A DNA stretch of 64,000 nt from Neobacillus vireti. Lineage in GTDB: Bacteria; Bacillota; Bacilli; Bacillales; Cytobacillaceae. The DNA lies in assembly GCF_001026695.1 (NCBI RefSeq), contig NZ_LDNB01000013.1, positions 117,357 through 181,356 on the forward strand, read 5' to 3'. The notes below the pieces were generated by a model, which did no database searches, was not told the origin of the DNA, and saw only the letters and a list, made by a program, of their open reading frames with translations. The position numbers were made by a program, and so were the translations under genes. Below, in pieces: positions 36,874 to 45,621 of the stretch (positions are counted from its first letter, which is position 1; every line of letters begins with the position of its first letter).

Positions 36874-36887
36874 AAGGAGGGATAGCT

Positions 36888-37322
36888 ATGAAGATGCCCG
36901 AACTTGTACAAAAGATTATCAAGGATTTCTTAATCATCTTCGCATCCATTATCATTATTATTACTATTTTGCGACAAATATATTATCCAGATATGGTCTT
37001 TGATTTGCAGTCAATTTATATCATTATGGCCTTTTCATTGATAAGTGCATTAATCGGATTTATTTTGTATTCTCCTACTGATCTAAGTGAGAAGAAAATG
37101 CGAATAAGAATTACCTTTCATTTTTTCGCTTTGGAGATTGTATTGATTGCCCTTGGGAGCGTTTTTGGTATTGTGAATAGTGCAGTAGATGGAATCATTT
37201 TGGCACTGCAAATTGCCGTAATCTATACCCTAGTTCGTCTGCTGTCATGGAAAAGAGATAAAAAAGAAGCCCAGCAAATCAACGAAAAACTAAAGGCATT
37301 TAAGCAAGACGTTAATGAATAG
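36888..37322 (+). CDS. DUF3021-type four-helix membrane protein, LytTR partner
   Basis: 144 residues with four membrane segments (about 10-28, 42-62, 76-98, 104-124) and a charged C-terminal tail (KRDKKEAQQINEKLKAFKQD). Length, topology and the place behind a LytTR gene are those of DUF3021 proteins. The ATG at 36888 follows GGAGG. It may sequester the LytTR regulator at the membrane, as described for HdrM and BrsM in streptococci; that is inference. A terminator follows. Confidence 0.75.
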   Translation: MKMPELVQKIIKDFLIIFASIIIIITILRQIYYPDMVFDLQSIYIIMAFSLISALIGFILYSPTDLSEKKMRIRITFHFFALEIVLIALGSVFGIVNSAVDGIILALQIAVIYTLVRLLSWKRDKKEAQQINEKLKAFKQDVNE

Positions 37323-37360
37323 TTATATACATACAGCAGCCTTGTCTGCAGATTATTTTA

Positions 37361-37390
37361 CGGTAAGCTATAAAGCTTACCGCTTTTTTT
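37361..37390 (+). terminator. Terminator of the LytTR-DUF3021 operon
   Basis: Perfect stem CGGTAAGC / GCTTACCG, loop TATAAA, followed by TTTTTTT. Confidence 0.9.
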
Positions 37391-37482
37391 GGCCGATAGG
37401 AAAGTATAACTTTCCCATCAGGCATAAGTGCAACTACGCCTCTGTCTTCGCCTTACGGCTCGCCAATCGGCGAGTTTTCTTT
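37391..37482. repeat. Structured intergenic element, probably a dispersed repeat
   Basis: Two hairpins, GGAAAGTataACTTTCC (37399-37415) and CTCGCCaatcGGCGAG (37459-37474, followed by TTTTCTTT), enclose GC-rich text including CTTCGCCTTACGGC. GCCGAT near the start and ATCGGC near the end can pair too, closing the element. I believe similar elements recur in Bacillaceae genomes, but only this copy is in the window. Confidence 0.55.
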
Positions 37483-37593
37483 ACAACTTACTTGCTCGTG
37501 GAAGCAACTTACCGTTTTTCTATATACTTCCTTTTTGGTTTTTTTTATGATGAGTCCATAAGAAAATTTTCAAAAAAAGAAGGGGTAATTACG

Positions 37594-38898
37594 ATGGGAA
37601 ATTTACTATTATTGATCGCTTTAACTTTTGAGATTGCCTTTGCAATCTACTGTGTGGCAACGAAGCAAAACCATAAAAAAATAAAGAATTGGATTAGGAT
37701 TGCTGCATTTATTGCATTTGTTATGCTCACACTTTCATCGGTGATTGAGTGGAGTTTCCGCTGGGTAATGCTTGCCATACTGCTTTTCATCTTAGCGGTA
37801 ACGGCAGCGGTTTCGCTAATCCGCAATAAAACAAATACAAAAAAATACAAAACTTCTTCTATTGTGTGGAAATCGATTATGATGATGATTGCCTCGGTAT
37901 TTGTACTTGCACCTGCAATTGTTTTTCCGCAGCATAACTCACCAAAAGTGACAGGTGACTATGAAGTCGCAACCGCTGCTTACACATATGTTGACAAGAA
38001 CCGGATTGAGGAATTTACTGACAAGGGTGACAACAGATTTGTTAATGTGGAATTTTGGTATCCCAAAAAGGCAGATGAAAAATACCCTCTATTAGTGTTC
38101 TCACATGGAGCATTCGGTATTAAGTCAAGCAATGCCTCTACCTATACTGAGCTTGCAAGCCACGGTTATGTAGTCGTTTCAATCGACCATCCCTATCACT
38201 CCTTTTTTACTCGTTCAGAGGATGGAACAGTCGCTATGATCAATGCAGATTATAACAATGAAATCAACGATATGAATAAAGACGGCATTTACACGAAGGA
38301 AGAACTCTATGGGGCTATTCAAAAATGGATGGAACTGAGAACTGACGATATGAATTTTGTCATTGATACGATACTTGATAAGGCCAAAAATGATAATAAC
38401 CCGATATATCAACAGATCAATACAGAGAAAATTGGCGTGTTCGGGCACTCATTGGGCGGAGCTGCAAGTGTTTGGCTAGGGAGAGAACGTAATGATATAG
38501 AAGCTGTTGTAAATATTGACGCCCCGTTCTTTAGTGATCTTGTTTATAAGAAAGAAATCGATGATTTTGTGGCACGCGACGAAGACTTCAAGACCCCACT
38601 TCTTAACATTTATTCCGACGATGTTTGGGGACAGCTCGATAGCAACTCCACTTACGTAGCGAACAAACTCAATAACGAACACTTCAAAGATGCATCTACT
38701 GTTCATTTTCAAGGTGCAAATCATTTAAGCTTGACCGATTTACCGCTTTTCTCTCCTATACTTGCAAATTATATTCAAGGCGGAAAAGCAGACATTGAAC
38801 AATATTACTGTATTGAAACGGAAAACGAACTAATTCTTCAATTTTTTGACGATAAATTAAAGGGCAGTGGCCATTTCACTTCTAAAGAAACATATTAA
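37594..38898 (+). CDS. Membrane-anchored alpha/beta hydrolase
   Basis: 434 residues from the ATG at 37594 (AGAAGGGG ribosome site); the longer open frame upstream runs through the terminator and repeat and is rejected. Four hydrophobic helices (about 1-20, 31-50, 52-70, 84-108) precede an extracytoplasmic alpha/beta hydrolase resembling PAF-acetylhydrolase/dienelactone-hydrolase types. It has LLVFSHGAFG (oxyanion region), the nucleophile elbow GVFGHSLGGAA, an acid candidate in NIYSDDVW, and His in GANHLSLTD. The substrate is unknown, perhaps a lipid ester. It follows the LytTR pair but has its own leader, so co-regulation is only plausible. Confidence 0.82.
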   Translation: MGNLLLLIALTFEIAFAIYCVATKQNHKKIKNWIRIAAFIAFVMLTLSSVIEWSFRWVMLAILLFILAVTAAVSLIRNKTNTKKYKTSSIVWKSIMMMIASVFVLAPAIVFPQHNSPKVTGDYEVATAAYTYVDKNRIEEFTDKGDNRFVNVEFWYPKKADEKYPLLVFSHGAFGIKSSNASTYTELASHGYVVVSIDHPYHSFFTRSEDGTVAMINADYNNEINDMNKDGIYTKEELYGAIQKWMELRTDDMNFVIDTILDKAKNDNNPIYQQINTEKIGVFGHSLGGAASVWLGRERNDIEAVVNIDAPFFSDLVYKKEIDDFVARDEDFKTPLLNIYSDDVWGQLDSNSTYVANKLNNEHFKDASTVHFQGANHLSLTDLPLFSPILANYIQGGKADIEQYYCIETENELILQFFDDKLKGSGHFTSKETY

Positions 38899-38903
38899 AA
38901 GAA

Positions 38904-38965
38904 CTGTCACCCTCCGAATAATGTCGATGATTTTGACAAAATGCGGAGGGCGACAGGCTTTTTTT
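38904..38965 (+). terminator. Terminator of the hydrolase gene
   Basis: Stem CTGTCACCCTCCG / CGGAGGGCGACAG (one mismatch), then GC and TTTTTTT. From 38966 to 39240 I see no gene; the stretch is AT-rich. Confidence 0.9.
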
Positions 38966-39240
38966 ATGTTAAACGAGCTTTTTCCAAAGTATAGTGGCGA
39001 CATCGGCACTTATATCAAATATTTTTCATTTACTTCACTAATTCTCAATTACACATTTGATATTAGTTTAAGTCTATACGGTGTTAGGCGGATTGGGATG
39101 AATCCATTGCTTGGCATCGTTTATTTCATTTCCACCATTCATTCAATGTTTACGCCAAATGACAACATTTTTGAAAATGCCTGTTAAAATAAATGTACAT
39201 CCCTTATAATAATATTAACGTTATAATATCTATTATTTAA

Positions 39241-39321
39241 TTAAAATAATTATTATATTTCATTTGACAAACATAATAATAGATGTATATAATAACGAGT
39301 ATAACTTAATAATAATTATAG
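39241..39321 (+). promoter_or_regulatory. ahpC promoter with PerR boxes
   Basis: -35 TTGACA (39264-39269), 18 bases, -10 TATAAT (39288-39293). PerR-like boxes (consensus TTATAATNATTATAA) lie upstream at 39241-39255 (TTAAAATAATTATTA) and downstream at 39307-39321 (TAATAATAATTATAG), two mismatches each. A weaker one is near 39205. This predicts peroxide induction. Confidence 0.7.
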
Positions 39322-39393
39322 ATAAGCTGAATAAGCCGGTATTCACTGGACAAGCTATCTATGAAATTAATCATCTTAGGAGGAATTTTAATC

Positions 39394-39957
39394 ATGTCTC
39401 TAATTGGAAAAGAAGTACAACCATTCAAAGCACAAGCATACAGAAATGGAGAATTTTTGGAAGTATCAGACGCAGACTTTAAAGGTCAGTGGAGCGTCGT
39501 TTGCTTCTACCCAGCTGACTTTACATTCGTTTGCCCAACGGAGTTAGAAGATCTTCAAGATCAGTATCCAGCACTACAAGAACTTGGGGTTGAAGTATTC
39601 TCTGTTTCTAGAGATTCTCATTTTACACATAAAGCATGGCACGATTCATCAGAAACAATTGGCAAAATTACTTATACAATGATCGGTGACCCTGCACACG
39701 TCCTTTCCCGTAACTTTGATGTATTAATTGAAGAAGAAGGTGCCGCTGACCGTGGTACATTCATCATTGATCCAGATGGCATTATCCAAGCAGTTGAAAT
39801 TAACGCTGGTGGCATTGGACGTGATGCTAGCACACTTATTAACAAAATTAAAGCAGCACAATATGTGCGTAAAAATCCTGGTGAAGTTTGCCCGGCAAAA
39901 TGGAAAGAAGGCTCTGCAACACTTAAACCAAGCCTTGATCTTGTAGGAAAAATTTAA
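39394..39957 (+). CDS. ahpC: Alkyl hydroperoxide reductase, peroxiredoxin subunit
   Basis: 187 residues from the ATG at 39394 (TAGGAGG ribosome site). Peroxidatic Cys in [17 protein letters not shown] (about 38-54) and resolving Cys in [10 protein letters not shown] near 165 make it a typical 2-Cys peroxiredoxin. It reduces organic peroxides and H2O2 and is re-reduced by AhpF, whose gene starts 13 bases later. Length equals B. subtilis AhpC. PerR-like boxes precede it. Confidence 0.97.
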   Translation: MSLIGKEVQPFKAQAYRNGEFLEVSDADFKGQWSVVCFYPADFTFVCPTELEDLQDQYPALQELGVEVFSVSRDSHFTHKAWHDSSETIGKITYTMIGDPAHVLSRNFDVLIEEEGAADRGTFIIDPDGIIQAVEINAGGIGRDASTLINKIKAAQYVRKNPGEVCPAKWKEGSATLKPSLDLVGKI

Positions 39958-39970
39958 GGAGCACAATCAA

Positions 39971-41500
39971 ATGATACTAGATGCAGATATAAAAGCACAA
40001 TTAGCCCAATATCTTCAATTGATGGAGGGCGATGTCCTGCTTAAAGTTAGTGCAGGTTCTGATGACGTTTCTCGTGACATGGTGGCTCTAGTGGATGAAT
40101 TAGCCACCATGTCACCTAATATTAAGGTTGAACATGCACAATTACAGAAAACACCGAGCTTTAGTGTTAATCGTATCGGAGAAGACACTGGGGTAACTTT
40201 TGCTGGTGTTCCGCTTGGTCACGAATTTACTTCGTTAGTGTTGGCTCTTTTGCAAGCAAGCGGAAGAGCTCCGAAGGTTGAACAAAAGGTCATAGATCAA
40301 ATTAAAAGCATTAAAGGTGACTATCACTTTGAATCTTACATCAGCTTGAGCTGCCATAACTGTCCTGATGTTGTTCAAGCGCTAAACTTGATGAGCATTC
40401 TTAATCCTGGCATTACTCATACCATGATTGATGGAGCGGCTTTTAAAGAAGAAGTAGAGGGCAAAAACATCATGGCAGTACCAACGGTGTTCCTAAATGG
40501 GGAATCATTTGGCAGTGGCCGGATGTCACTTGAGGAAATTCTTGCAAAAGTCGGCAATGCTCCGGATGCTTCAGAGTTTGCTGATAAAGATCCATTTGAT
40601 GTCCTTGTTGTTGGCGGCGGGCCAGCGGGTGCTAGTGCAGCCATCTATGCGGCACGTAAAGGCATTCGTACAGGCATCGTGGCTGAACGCTTTGGCGGTC
40701 AGATTATGGATACTCTCGGCATCGAGAACTTTATTAGCGTAAAGCAAACAGAAGGCCCAAAACTTGCAGCAAGCCTTGAAGAACATGTAAAAGAATACGA
40801 TGTTGATGTCATGAATTTGCAGCGTGCCAAGCGTTTAGAAAAGAAGGATCTTATCGAAATTGAATTGGAAAACGGCGCTGTTCTAAAAAGCAAAACCGTC
40901 ATCCTTTCAACAGGTGCCCGCTGGCGTAATGTCTGTGTCCCAGGCGAAGCAGAGTTTAAGAACAAGGGCGTAGCCTACTGTCCTCACTGTGACGGTCCGC
41001 TATTTATCGGAAAGCACGTAGCTGTTATTGGCGGCGGTAATTCCGGTATTGAAGCTGCGATTGACCTCGCAGGCATTGTGAAGCATGTAACGGTTATTGA
41101 ATTTGCTCCAGAATTGAAAGCTGATTCTGTACTGCAAGATCGCCTTTACAGCCTACCAAATGTAACGGTCATCAAGAATGCTCAAACAAAAGAAATTATC
41201 GGTACCGACAAAGTAAACGGTATAACCTACATTGACCGTGAAACAGGAGCAGAGCATCATATTGAATTACAAGGTGTATTTGTTCAGATTGGTCTCGTAC
41301 CAAATACCGATTGGTTAGACGAAACGATTGAACGCACGAGAATGGGTGAAATCGTGATCGATAAGCATGGAGCTACCACCATCCCTGGAGTGTTTGCTGC
41401 AGGTGACTGTACAGATAGCGCTTATAAGCAAATCATTATTTCAATGGGTTCAGGTGCTACTGCAGCCTTGGGTGCATTCGATTATCTAATCCGAAATTAA
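39971..41500 (+). CDS. ahpF: Alkyl hydroperoxide reductase, flavoprotein subunit
   Basis: 509 residues. The N-terminal double-thioredoxin-fold domain has the CHNC dithiol (about 128-131). Then come the FAD site [22 protein letters not shown], the redox CPHC (about 338-341), the NADH site [15 protein letters not shown], and [20 protein letters not shown]. Electrons flow NADH-FAD-CPHC-CHNC-AhpC. Ribosome site AAGGAG in the ahpC-ahpF gap; the pair ends in a strong terminator. Confidence 0.97.
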   Translation: MILDADIKAQLAQYLQLMEGDVLLKVSAGSDDVSRDMVALVDELATMSPNIKVEHAQLQKTPSFSVNRIGEDTGVTFAGVPLGHEFTSLVLALLQASGRAPKVEQKVIDQIKSIKGDYHFESYISLSCHNCPDVVQALNLMSILNPGITHTMIDGAAFKEEVEGKNIMAVPTVFLNGESFGSGRMSLEEILAKVGNAPDASEFADKDPFDVLVVGGGPAGASAAIYAARKGIRTGIVAERFGGQIMDTLGIENFISVKQTEGPKLAASLEEHVKEYDVDVMNLQRAKRLEKKDLIEIELENGAVLKSKTVILSTGARWRNVCVPGEAEFKNKGVAYCPHCDGPLFIGKHVAVIGGGNSGIEAAIDLAGIVKHVTVIEFAPELKADSVLQDRLYSLPNVTVIKNAQTKEIIGTDKVNGITYIDRETGAEHHIELQGVFVQIGLVPNTDWLDETIERTRMGEIVIDKHGATTIPGVFAAGDCTDSAYKQIIISMGSGATAALGAFDYLIRN

Positions 41501-41533
41501 GGAACGAACAAAGGAATCTACAAACGTTGTTGC

Positions 41534-41568
41534 AAGGGGCTTTCCACAAAGGTGGGAAGCCCCTTTTT
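41534..41568 (+). terminator. ahpCF terminator
   Basis: Stem AAGGGGCTTTCC / GGGAAGCCCCTTTTT. Confidence 0.92.
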
Positions 41569-41647
41569 ATCATTATTCTAAATTACCTATAGCTATTGTA
41601 ATAAATTTCGATTTAAGAGTGATATTAATTAGAAAGGAGTGATTAAA

Positions 41648-42655
41648 ATGAGTCAGCCAAAAAGCAATAAGCCCTTCATAGAATTAACGGCAAACGAAGT
41701 ATCTAGCCTTTGGTCTTCCTATTTAAAGAGCAGTATGGAACAAAGACTTTTTGAATATTTTTTTGCAAGTTCAGAAAATGGCGCTATAAAACAAGTGATA
41801 GAAAAGATGTTAAATCATGCTAAAAAGAGCATTACTGAACTCAAGGAGATTTTTATCAAAGAGAATCTTACTATTCCCCATGGTTTTACGGAAGAAGACG
41901 TAAGGATTGACGCACTCAAAGTATTTTCCGATACCTTTATTTTGTATTTTTGTTTTGATCTAACTCACCTTTCGATGAGTACATATCCAGTTGCAATATC
42001 TGATTGCACAAGAAGCGATGTTCGAGAGCATTTTCAAGTAAACATTGTATTTTCCGTAGACATCCAGAATGAAATCGTAGACTTAATGGAATCCCTTGGA
42101 GTATATTTAAAACCTCCACAAGTAGAAATGGATAGTGATGTAGAATTTGCTGATACCATGATCTATCTGAATGGTTTTTTTGGTGGTTCAAGGCCTTTAA
42201 ATGCTCCTGAAATTGCTAATCTATCCAGAATTGTTCATAGAGCGCAGTTTTCAAAAATGATTTTTGTCACTTTTAGTAAATTAGCCAAAGCAAAAGAGGT
42301 AAAACAACATTTTAGTAAAGGCAGAGATGGAATCGAAAAAGTATTAGATTCACTTCAAGAAGTTCTTGAAAAAGAAAATATCCCGATATCAGCATCAGGG
42401 GACTATACATTTTCCGATGTAGAGATGTCTCCATTCTCCGATAAGTTAATGCTGTTTTTTGTGAATACTTGTCTGGGAATATTCTGTTTTGCCATGATAA
42501 GTCAGTCTATTACTTCCAGTTTAAGAACAGATATCGTTTCTAAATTAGGCAAAATTTCAGATGATATGAAGAAGTATTATGGACTAGGTTTACTTTTAGC
42601 GATCAAAGAAAAATGGTTTGAACAACCTCCTCAAGCAGTAGATAGAAAAGTTTAA
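41648..42655 (+). CDS. DUF3231 protein
   Basis: 335 residues from the ATG at 41648 (GGAG, 8-base spacing; a GTG at 41639 overlaps it). Two related all-helical halves of about 165 residues: the first begins LTANEVSSLWSSYLKSSMEQ, the second LNAPEIANLSRIVHRAQFSK. Within each half are helix pairs with FADT/FSDT and YPVAISDCTRSDV-like segments. This is the DUF3231 family of spore-formers, structurally ferritin-like by prediction; some relatives are spore-coat associated. The function is unknown. Single gene with terminator. Confidence 0.75.
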   Translation: MSQPKSNKPFIELTANEVSSLWSSYLKSSMEQRLFEYFFASSENGAIKQVIEKMLNHAKKSITELKEIFIKENLTIPHGFTEEDVRIDALKVFSDTFILYFCFDLTHLSMSTYPVAISDCTRSDVREHFQVNIVFSVDIQNEIVDLMESLGVYLKPPQVEMDSDVEFADTMIYLNGFFGGSRPLNAPEIANLSRIVHRAQFSKMIFVTFSKLAKAKEVKQHFSKGRDGIEKVLDSLQEVLEKENIPISASGDYTFSDVEMSPFSDKLMLFFVNTCLGIFCFAMISQSITSSLRTDIVSKLGKISDDMKKYYGLGLLLAIKEKWFEQPPQAVDRKV

Positions 42656-42725
42656 CTAGGATAATACCTTATGTAAATATACATAACTCAAAACCTTCCC
42701 CACTTTTTGTTCGGTTTCTCGCATT

Positions 42726-42753
42726 AAAAAAGCAGCTATTCAGCTGCTTTTTT
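42726..42753 (+). terminator. Terminator after the DUF3231 gene
   Basis: Perfect stem AAAAAAGCAGCT / AGCTGCTTTTTT; it works on both strands and also faces the convergent AmiS/UreI gene. Confidence 0.9.
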
Positions 42754-42845
42754 AACTTATTTAAAATTCTTAAACACTGTATTCTGCTTCAGGAAGGCCT
42801 ATTCTGGATAAATTTGTTAAAGTAATCGAACATTACACAATTTGT

Positions 42846-43508
42846 TTATAGTACCTGAATTTCTTTACGACCCTTTTCTTTTTTTAATGAAAATTTTCCT
42901 TTAAAAAGAATCACAACAAAATAGAAAATAGATAGAAGTAATACGTAGGTCCAAATTTGATAAACAGATTGTGTATTCCAAACACCTAAAAAATAAAGCA
43001 TAGATGGTATTGTAAGCGTTACCCATGATTGGACAAATGCAACAATACCAAGGTAATAATCAATTTTCTTTTTAAGCGAATTTGATAAAAAGAATAGAAA
43101 CCATAAAAATGCCCACATTCCCCATGTTAATGCATCGACAATATTATGAAAGTGAATAATAGATGTAAAGGCATAAACGACTGCAACAATTGCAACCCAT
43201 AAACTATACCACCCCAGACCATTTCCCTCTAACCCCTTTAATGAGGTTATCCCAACATATAAAAAGGTTAAACCAAATAAAAAGATGGACGCGTCATTAT
43301 AAAGGTCCCAATTATTTTGATCTGATACAACGAGTAAATAAAATGGAATAATCATTTGAAGCGTTCCTACAAAAATATTAAAGATACCAACACTCTTTGC
43401 TTCTGCCTTCCCTAACAACATAAGGCTGTTTAGAAATAAGACTGCACCCGAAAGAAATAAACCAACAAAACTCATATTAATTGTTGTGAAAATCCTTTTC
43501 CACAACAT
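42846..43508 (-). CDS. AmiS/UreI-family amide or urea channel
   Basis: 220 residues from 43508 (GGAGGGG just upstream; a TTG one codon later has better spacing). Six or seven membrane segments; GLFLSGAVLFLNSLMLLG, NIFVGTLQMIIPFYLL, and WGMWAFLWFLFFLSNSL are the landmarks of the AmiS/UreI family, which conducts urea or short aliphatic amides. The open frame extends a further 23 codons upstream, but that stretch is the terminator hairpin of nupC. No urease or amidase gene is nearby. Confidence 0.75.
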   Translation of the reverse strand: MLWKRIFTTINMSFVGLFLSGAVLFLNSLMLLGKAEAKSVGIFNIFVGTLQMIIPFYLLVVSDQNNWDLYNDASIFLFGLTFLYVGITSLKGLEGNGLGWYSLWVAIVAVVYAFTSIIHFHNIVDALTWGMWAFLWFLFFLSNSLKKKIDYYLGIVAFVQSWVTLTIPSMLYFLGVWNTQSVYQIWTYVLLLSIFYFVVILFKGKFSLKKEKGRKEIQVL

Positions 43509-43526
43509 TCCCCTCCGTTCAAATAG

Positions 43527-43570
43527 AAAAAGCAGTTTCTCATCTTTATAAAGAAGAAAAATTGCTTTTT
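43527..43570 (-). terminator. nupC terminator
   Basis: Long imperfect stem from AAAAAGCA-TTT to AAA-TTGCTTTTT, located between nupC and the AmiS/UreI gene on the minus strand. Confidence 0.75.
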
Positions 43571-43580
43571 CAAACATTAT

Positions 43581-44762
43581 TTATAAAACAATACTTACAA
43601 TCACAGCTGTTAGTACACTGACTAACGTTGCTCCATACAATAATTTTAAACCAAATCTTGCCACTGTGTTTCCTTGCTTTTCATTTAAACCTTTTACAGC
43701 TCCTGAAATAATTCCTATTGAGGAGAAGTTGGCAAATGAGACAAGGAAGACAGAAATAATCCCTAATGTTCGAGTGCTAAAGTGTGCTTGAATTTTTGTT
43801 AAATCCATCATAGCTACAAACTCATTTGTCACAAGCTTTGTCGCCATAATTCCACCAGCTTGTACAGCTTCAGAGAATGGGATCCCCATGATAAAGGCGA
43901 CAGGCGCAAAGATATATCCTAAAATTTCCTGGAATGAAATACCAAAAATTAAATCAAAAATATTATTAATGGCTGCCATTAAGGCAACAAATCCGATTAA
44001 CATTGCTCCGACAATAATTGCTACTTTAAAACCATCAATAATATATTCCCCTAACATTTCAAAGAAGCTTTGTTTTTCTTCCTCTTGAATAATGAGAAGG
44101 TCCTCGCTTGCATCAACTGTATATGGGTTAATAATCGAAGAAATAATAAATCCGCCAAATAAGTTAATCACAAGTGCCGTAACGACATATTTAGGTTCAA
44201 TCATTGTCATATAAGCACCAACAATTGACATCGAAACAGTCGACATGGCTGAAGCACATAACGTATATAAGCGATTGGCAGGTAATTTGCCAAGTTGCTT
44301 TTTAACCGTGATAAATACCTCTGATTGTCCAACCATTGCCGAAGCAACGGCATTGTAAGACTCTAATTTTCCCATACCATTGACTTTACTTAACAACAAA
44401 CCAATAGCTTTCATAATAAGAGGAAGTATTTTTAAATATTGAAAAATACCAATTAATACTGAAATGAACACGATTGGAAGTAAGACGTTAAGGAAGAAAG
44501 GCATTTCACCTTTATTCGCAATCCCCCCAAACACAAAGGATACCCCGCTACCAGCGTATTCTAATATTTTACTAAAAACGTCTGCAAATCCTTTTATTAG
44601 AACTAAACCAAACTTTGTATTTAATAATAAACTTGCTAATACTACTTGAATGATAACCATAAGAATAATCGGTTTGATTTTAATATTTCTCCGATTATTA
44701 CTTGCTACAAAAGCAAGTCCAAAAACAACAAGTAATCCGATGATAGCAATGATGTATTTCAT
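43581..44762 (-). CDS. nupC: Concentrative nucleoside transporter NupC
   Basis: 393 residues from the ATG at 44762 (GGAGG, 5-base spacing), the exact length of B. subtilis NupC. CNT-family landmarks: [31 protein letters not shown], the substrate-site [14 protein letters not shown] and, C-terminal, [27 protein letters not shown]. It imports pyrimidine nucleosides with H+. A second ATG 27 bases upstream arises from a 16-bp direct repeat and is unlikely to be used. A cre-like site 119 bases upstream suggests CcpA control. Confidence 0.92.
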   Translation of the reverse strand: MKYIIAIIGLLVVFGLAFVASNNRRNIKIKPIILMVIIQVVLASLLLNTKFGLVLIKGFADVFSKILEYAGSGVSFVFGGIANKGEMPFFLNVLLPIVFISVLIGIFQYLKILPLIMKAIGLLLSKVNGMGKLESYNAVASAMVGQSEVFITVKKQLGKLPANRLYTLCASAMSTVSMSIVGAYMTMIEPKYVVTALVINLFGGFIISSIINPYTVDASEDLLIIQEEEKQSFFEMLGEYIIDGFKVAIIVGAMLIGFVALMAAINNIFDLIFGISFQEILGYIFAPVAFIMGIPFSEAVQAGGIMATKLVTNEFVAMMDLTKIQAHFSTRTLGIISVFLVSFANFSSIGIISGAVKGLNEKQGNTVARFGLKLLYGATLVSVLTAVIVSIVL

Positions 44763-44789
44763 GATGTCCTCCACAATGATGTATTTCAT
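44747..44789. repeat. 16-bp direct repeat duplicating the nupC start codon
   Basis: CAATGATGTATTTCAT occurs at 44747-44762 and again at 44774-44789. The copies are in frame (27 bases apart), so both encode MKYII; only the inner one has a ribosome site between the copies. Confidence 0.9.
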
Positions 44790-44880
44790 TCTTATAAATA
44801 ACGTGTTCTGAATTCGCTTACAGGATTAGCAAAAAAATTATTTTCCCAAATCCTAATAAAACTGTTTGCAATTTTCCCAA

Positions 44881-44894
44881 CGTGAACGCTTACA
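44881..44894 (-). promoter_or_regulatory. cre site (CcpA) upstream of nupC
   Basis: The minus strand reads TGTAAGCGTTCACG, 13 of 14 positions of the cre consensus TGWAANCGNTNWCA. Confidence 0.6.
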
Positions 44895-45160
44895 TCTGCT
44901 CGTTTAATTTATCCTCAATTACTATAGCACATATCATGAACAAATGTTAAGTATTGTTTAAGCAAAATGTAAACGTATTTTTTACCAATTCCCCTGCCAT
45001 CGTTATTTTTATATTCACATTACCAAAAATGAACGATATTTTAATGAGTTACTGAAACTTTGTAAACATTACCAAGAAAAAATGTAATATTTAATGAACA
45101 TAGAATGGCACTTGCCATCTCTTTCACTATGAGATGCCAGTATTACTGCAGAATAAAAGA

Positions 45161-45195
45161 AACATCCATCAGCGTGTCATATATTGATGGATGTT
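45161..45195. terminator. Isolated hairpin in a non-coding stretch
   Basis: Perfect 11-bp stem AACATCCATCA / TGATGGATGTT with a 13-base loop and no clear T run. Apart from the cre site and this hairpin, 44895-45232 is AT-rich without a gene I can support. Confidence 0.4.
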
Positions 45196-45232
45196 CACAT
45201 ACCTTTTACATATTTTATCTGAAAAACCACTT

Positions 45233-45253
45233 CTATTTATGGTACGGTTCACC
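45233..45253 (-). other. Degenerate rlmH-end attachment-like site (outer copy)
   Basis: Read on the minus strand the 21 bases GGTGAACCGTACCATAAATAG encode GEPYHK-stop, the C-terminus of RlmH. They match the copy at 51892-51912 at 18 of 21 positions. There is no rlmH gene in front of it. Confidence 0.6.
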
Positions 45254-45275
45254 GTTACCAGCCTAAGTAGAATTT

Positions 45276-45515
45276 TTGCATACACAAAATGATGTTGGAA
45301 ATAGTAACATTATATCTTTTAATAACTGGGGGATTATCAGAATTGATTATGCCTGGAAAAAAATTAATCCTTTAAGATATGAAGTTTTGGGAGAATGGAA
45401 GAGACGTGGAATTTCCTTATATTTTTGTGTTTATTTGTACATAGATCAAGGACCAAATAACCATTCTGTTTCAATACATCAAAGAGTAATTGATAATAAT
45501 GGTGAAGTATTATAA
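45276..45515 (+). pseudogene. 3' fragment of an unknown gene, truncated next to the att-like site
   Basis: A 79-codon open frame that begins with a TTG lacking any ribosome site, 10 codons after an in-frame stop and 23 bases from the att-like repeat. The encoded peptide (WGIIRIDYAWKKINPLRYEV, WKRRGISLYFCVYLYIDQGP) looks like the end of a real protein and has its own terminator. I do not recognise the family. The left end was probably lost at the island boundary. Confidence 0.4.
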
Positions 45516-45520
45516 TTTAA

Positions 45521-45568
45521 AGGTGCTAGGTACTTGACGAAAGAGTATTCGAAATTACCTAGCACCTA
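45521..45568. terminator. Terminator between the fragment and the HD-GYP gene
   Basis: Perfect stem AGGTGCTAGGTA / TACCTAGCACCT with a 24-base loop, placed between convergent reading frames. Confidence 0.8.
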
Positions 45569-45621
45569 TTATTTATTTCATCACTCAAAAATATCGCCGT
45601 CCTATATATCTGTCTGACAGA

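Noticed and set aside
37315..37593. N-terminal 93-codon extension of the alpha/beta hydrolase
   Set aside because: It crosses a strong terminator and a structured repeat; AGAAGGGG precedes the ATG at 37594.
43509..43577. N-terminal 23-codon extension of the AmiS/UreI protein
   Set aside because: The extension is the nupC terminator hairpin and contains charged, non-family sequence; GGAGGGG marks the later start.
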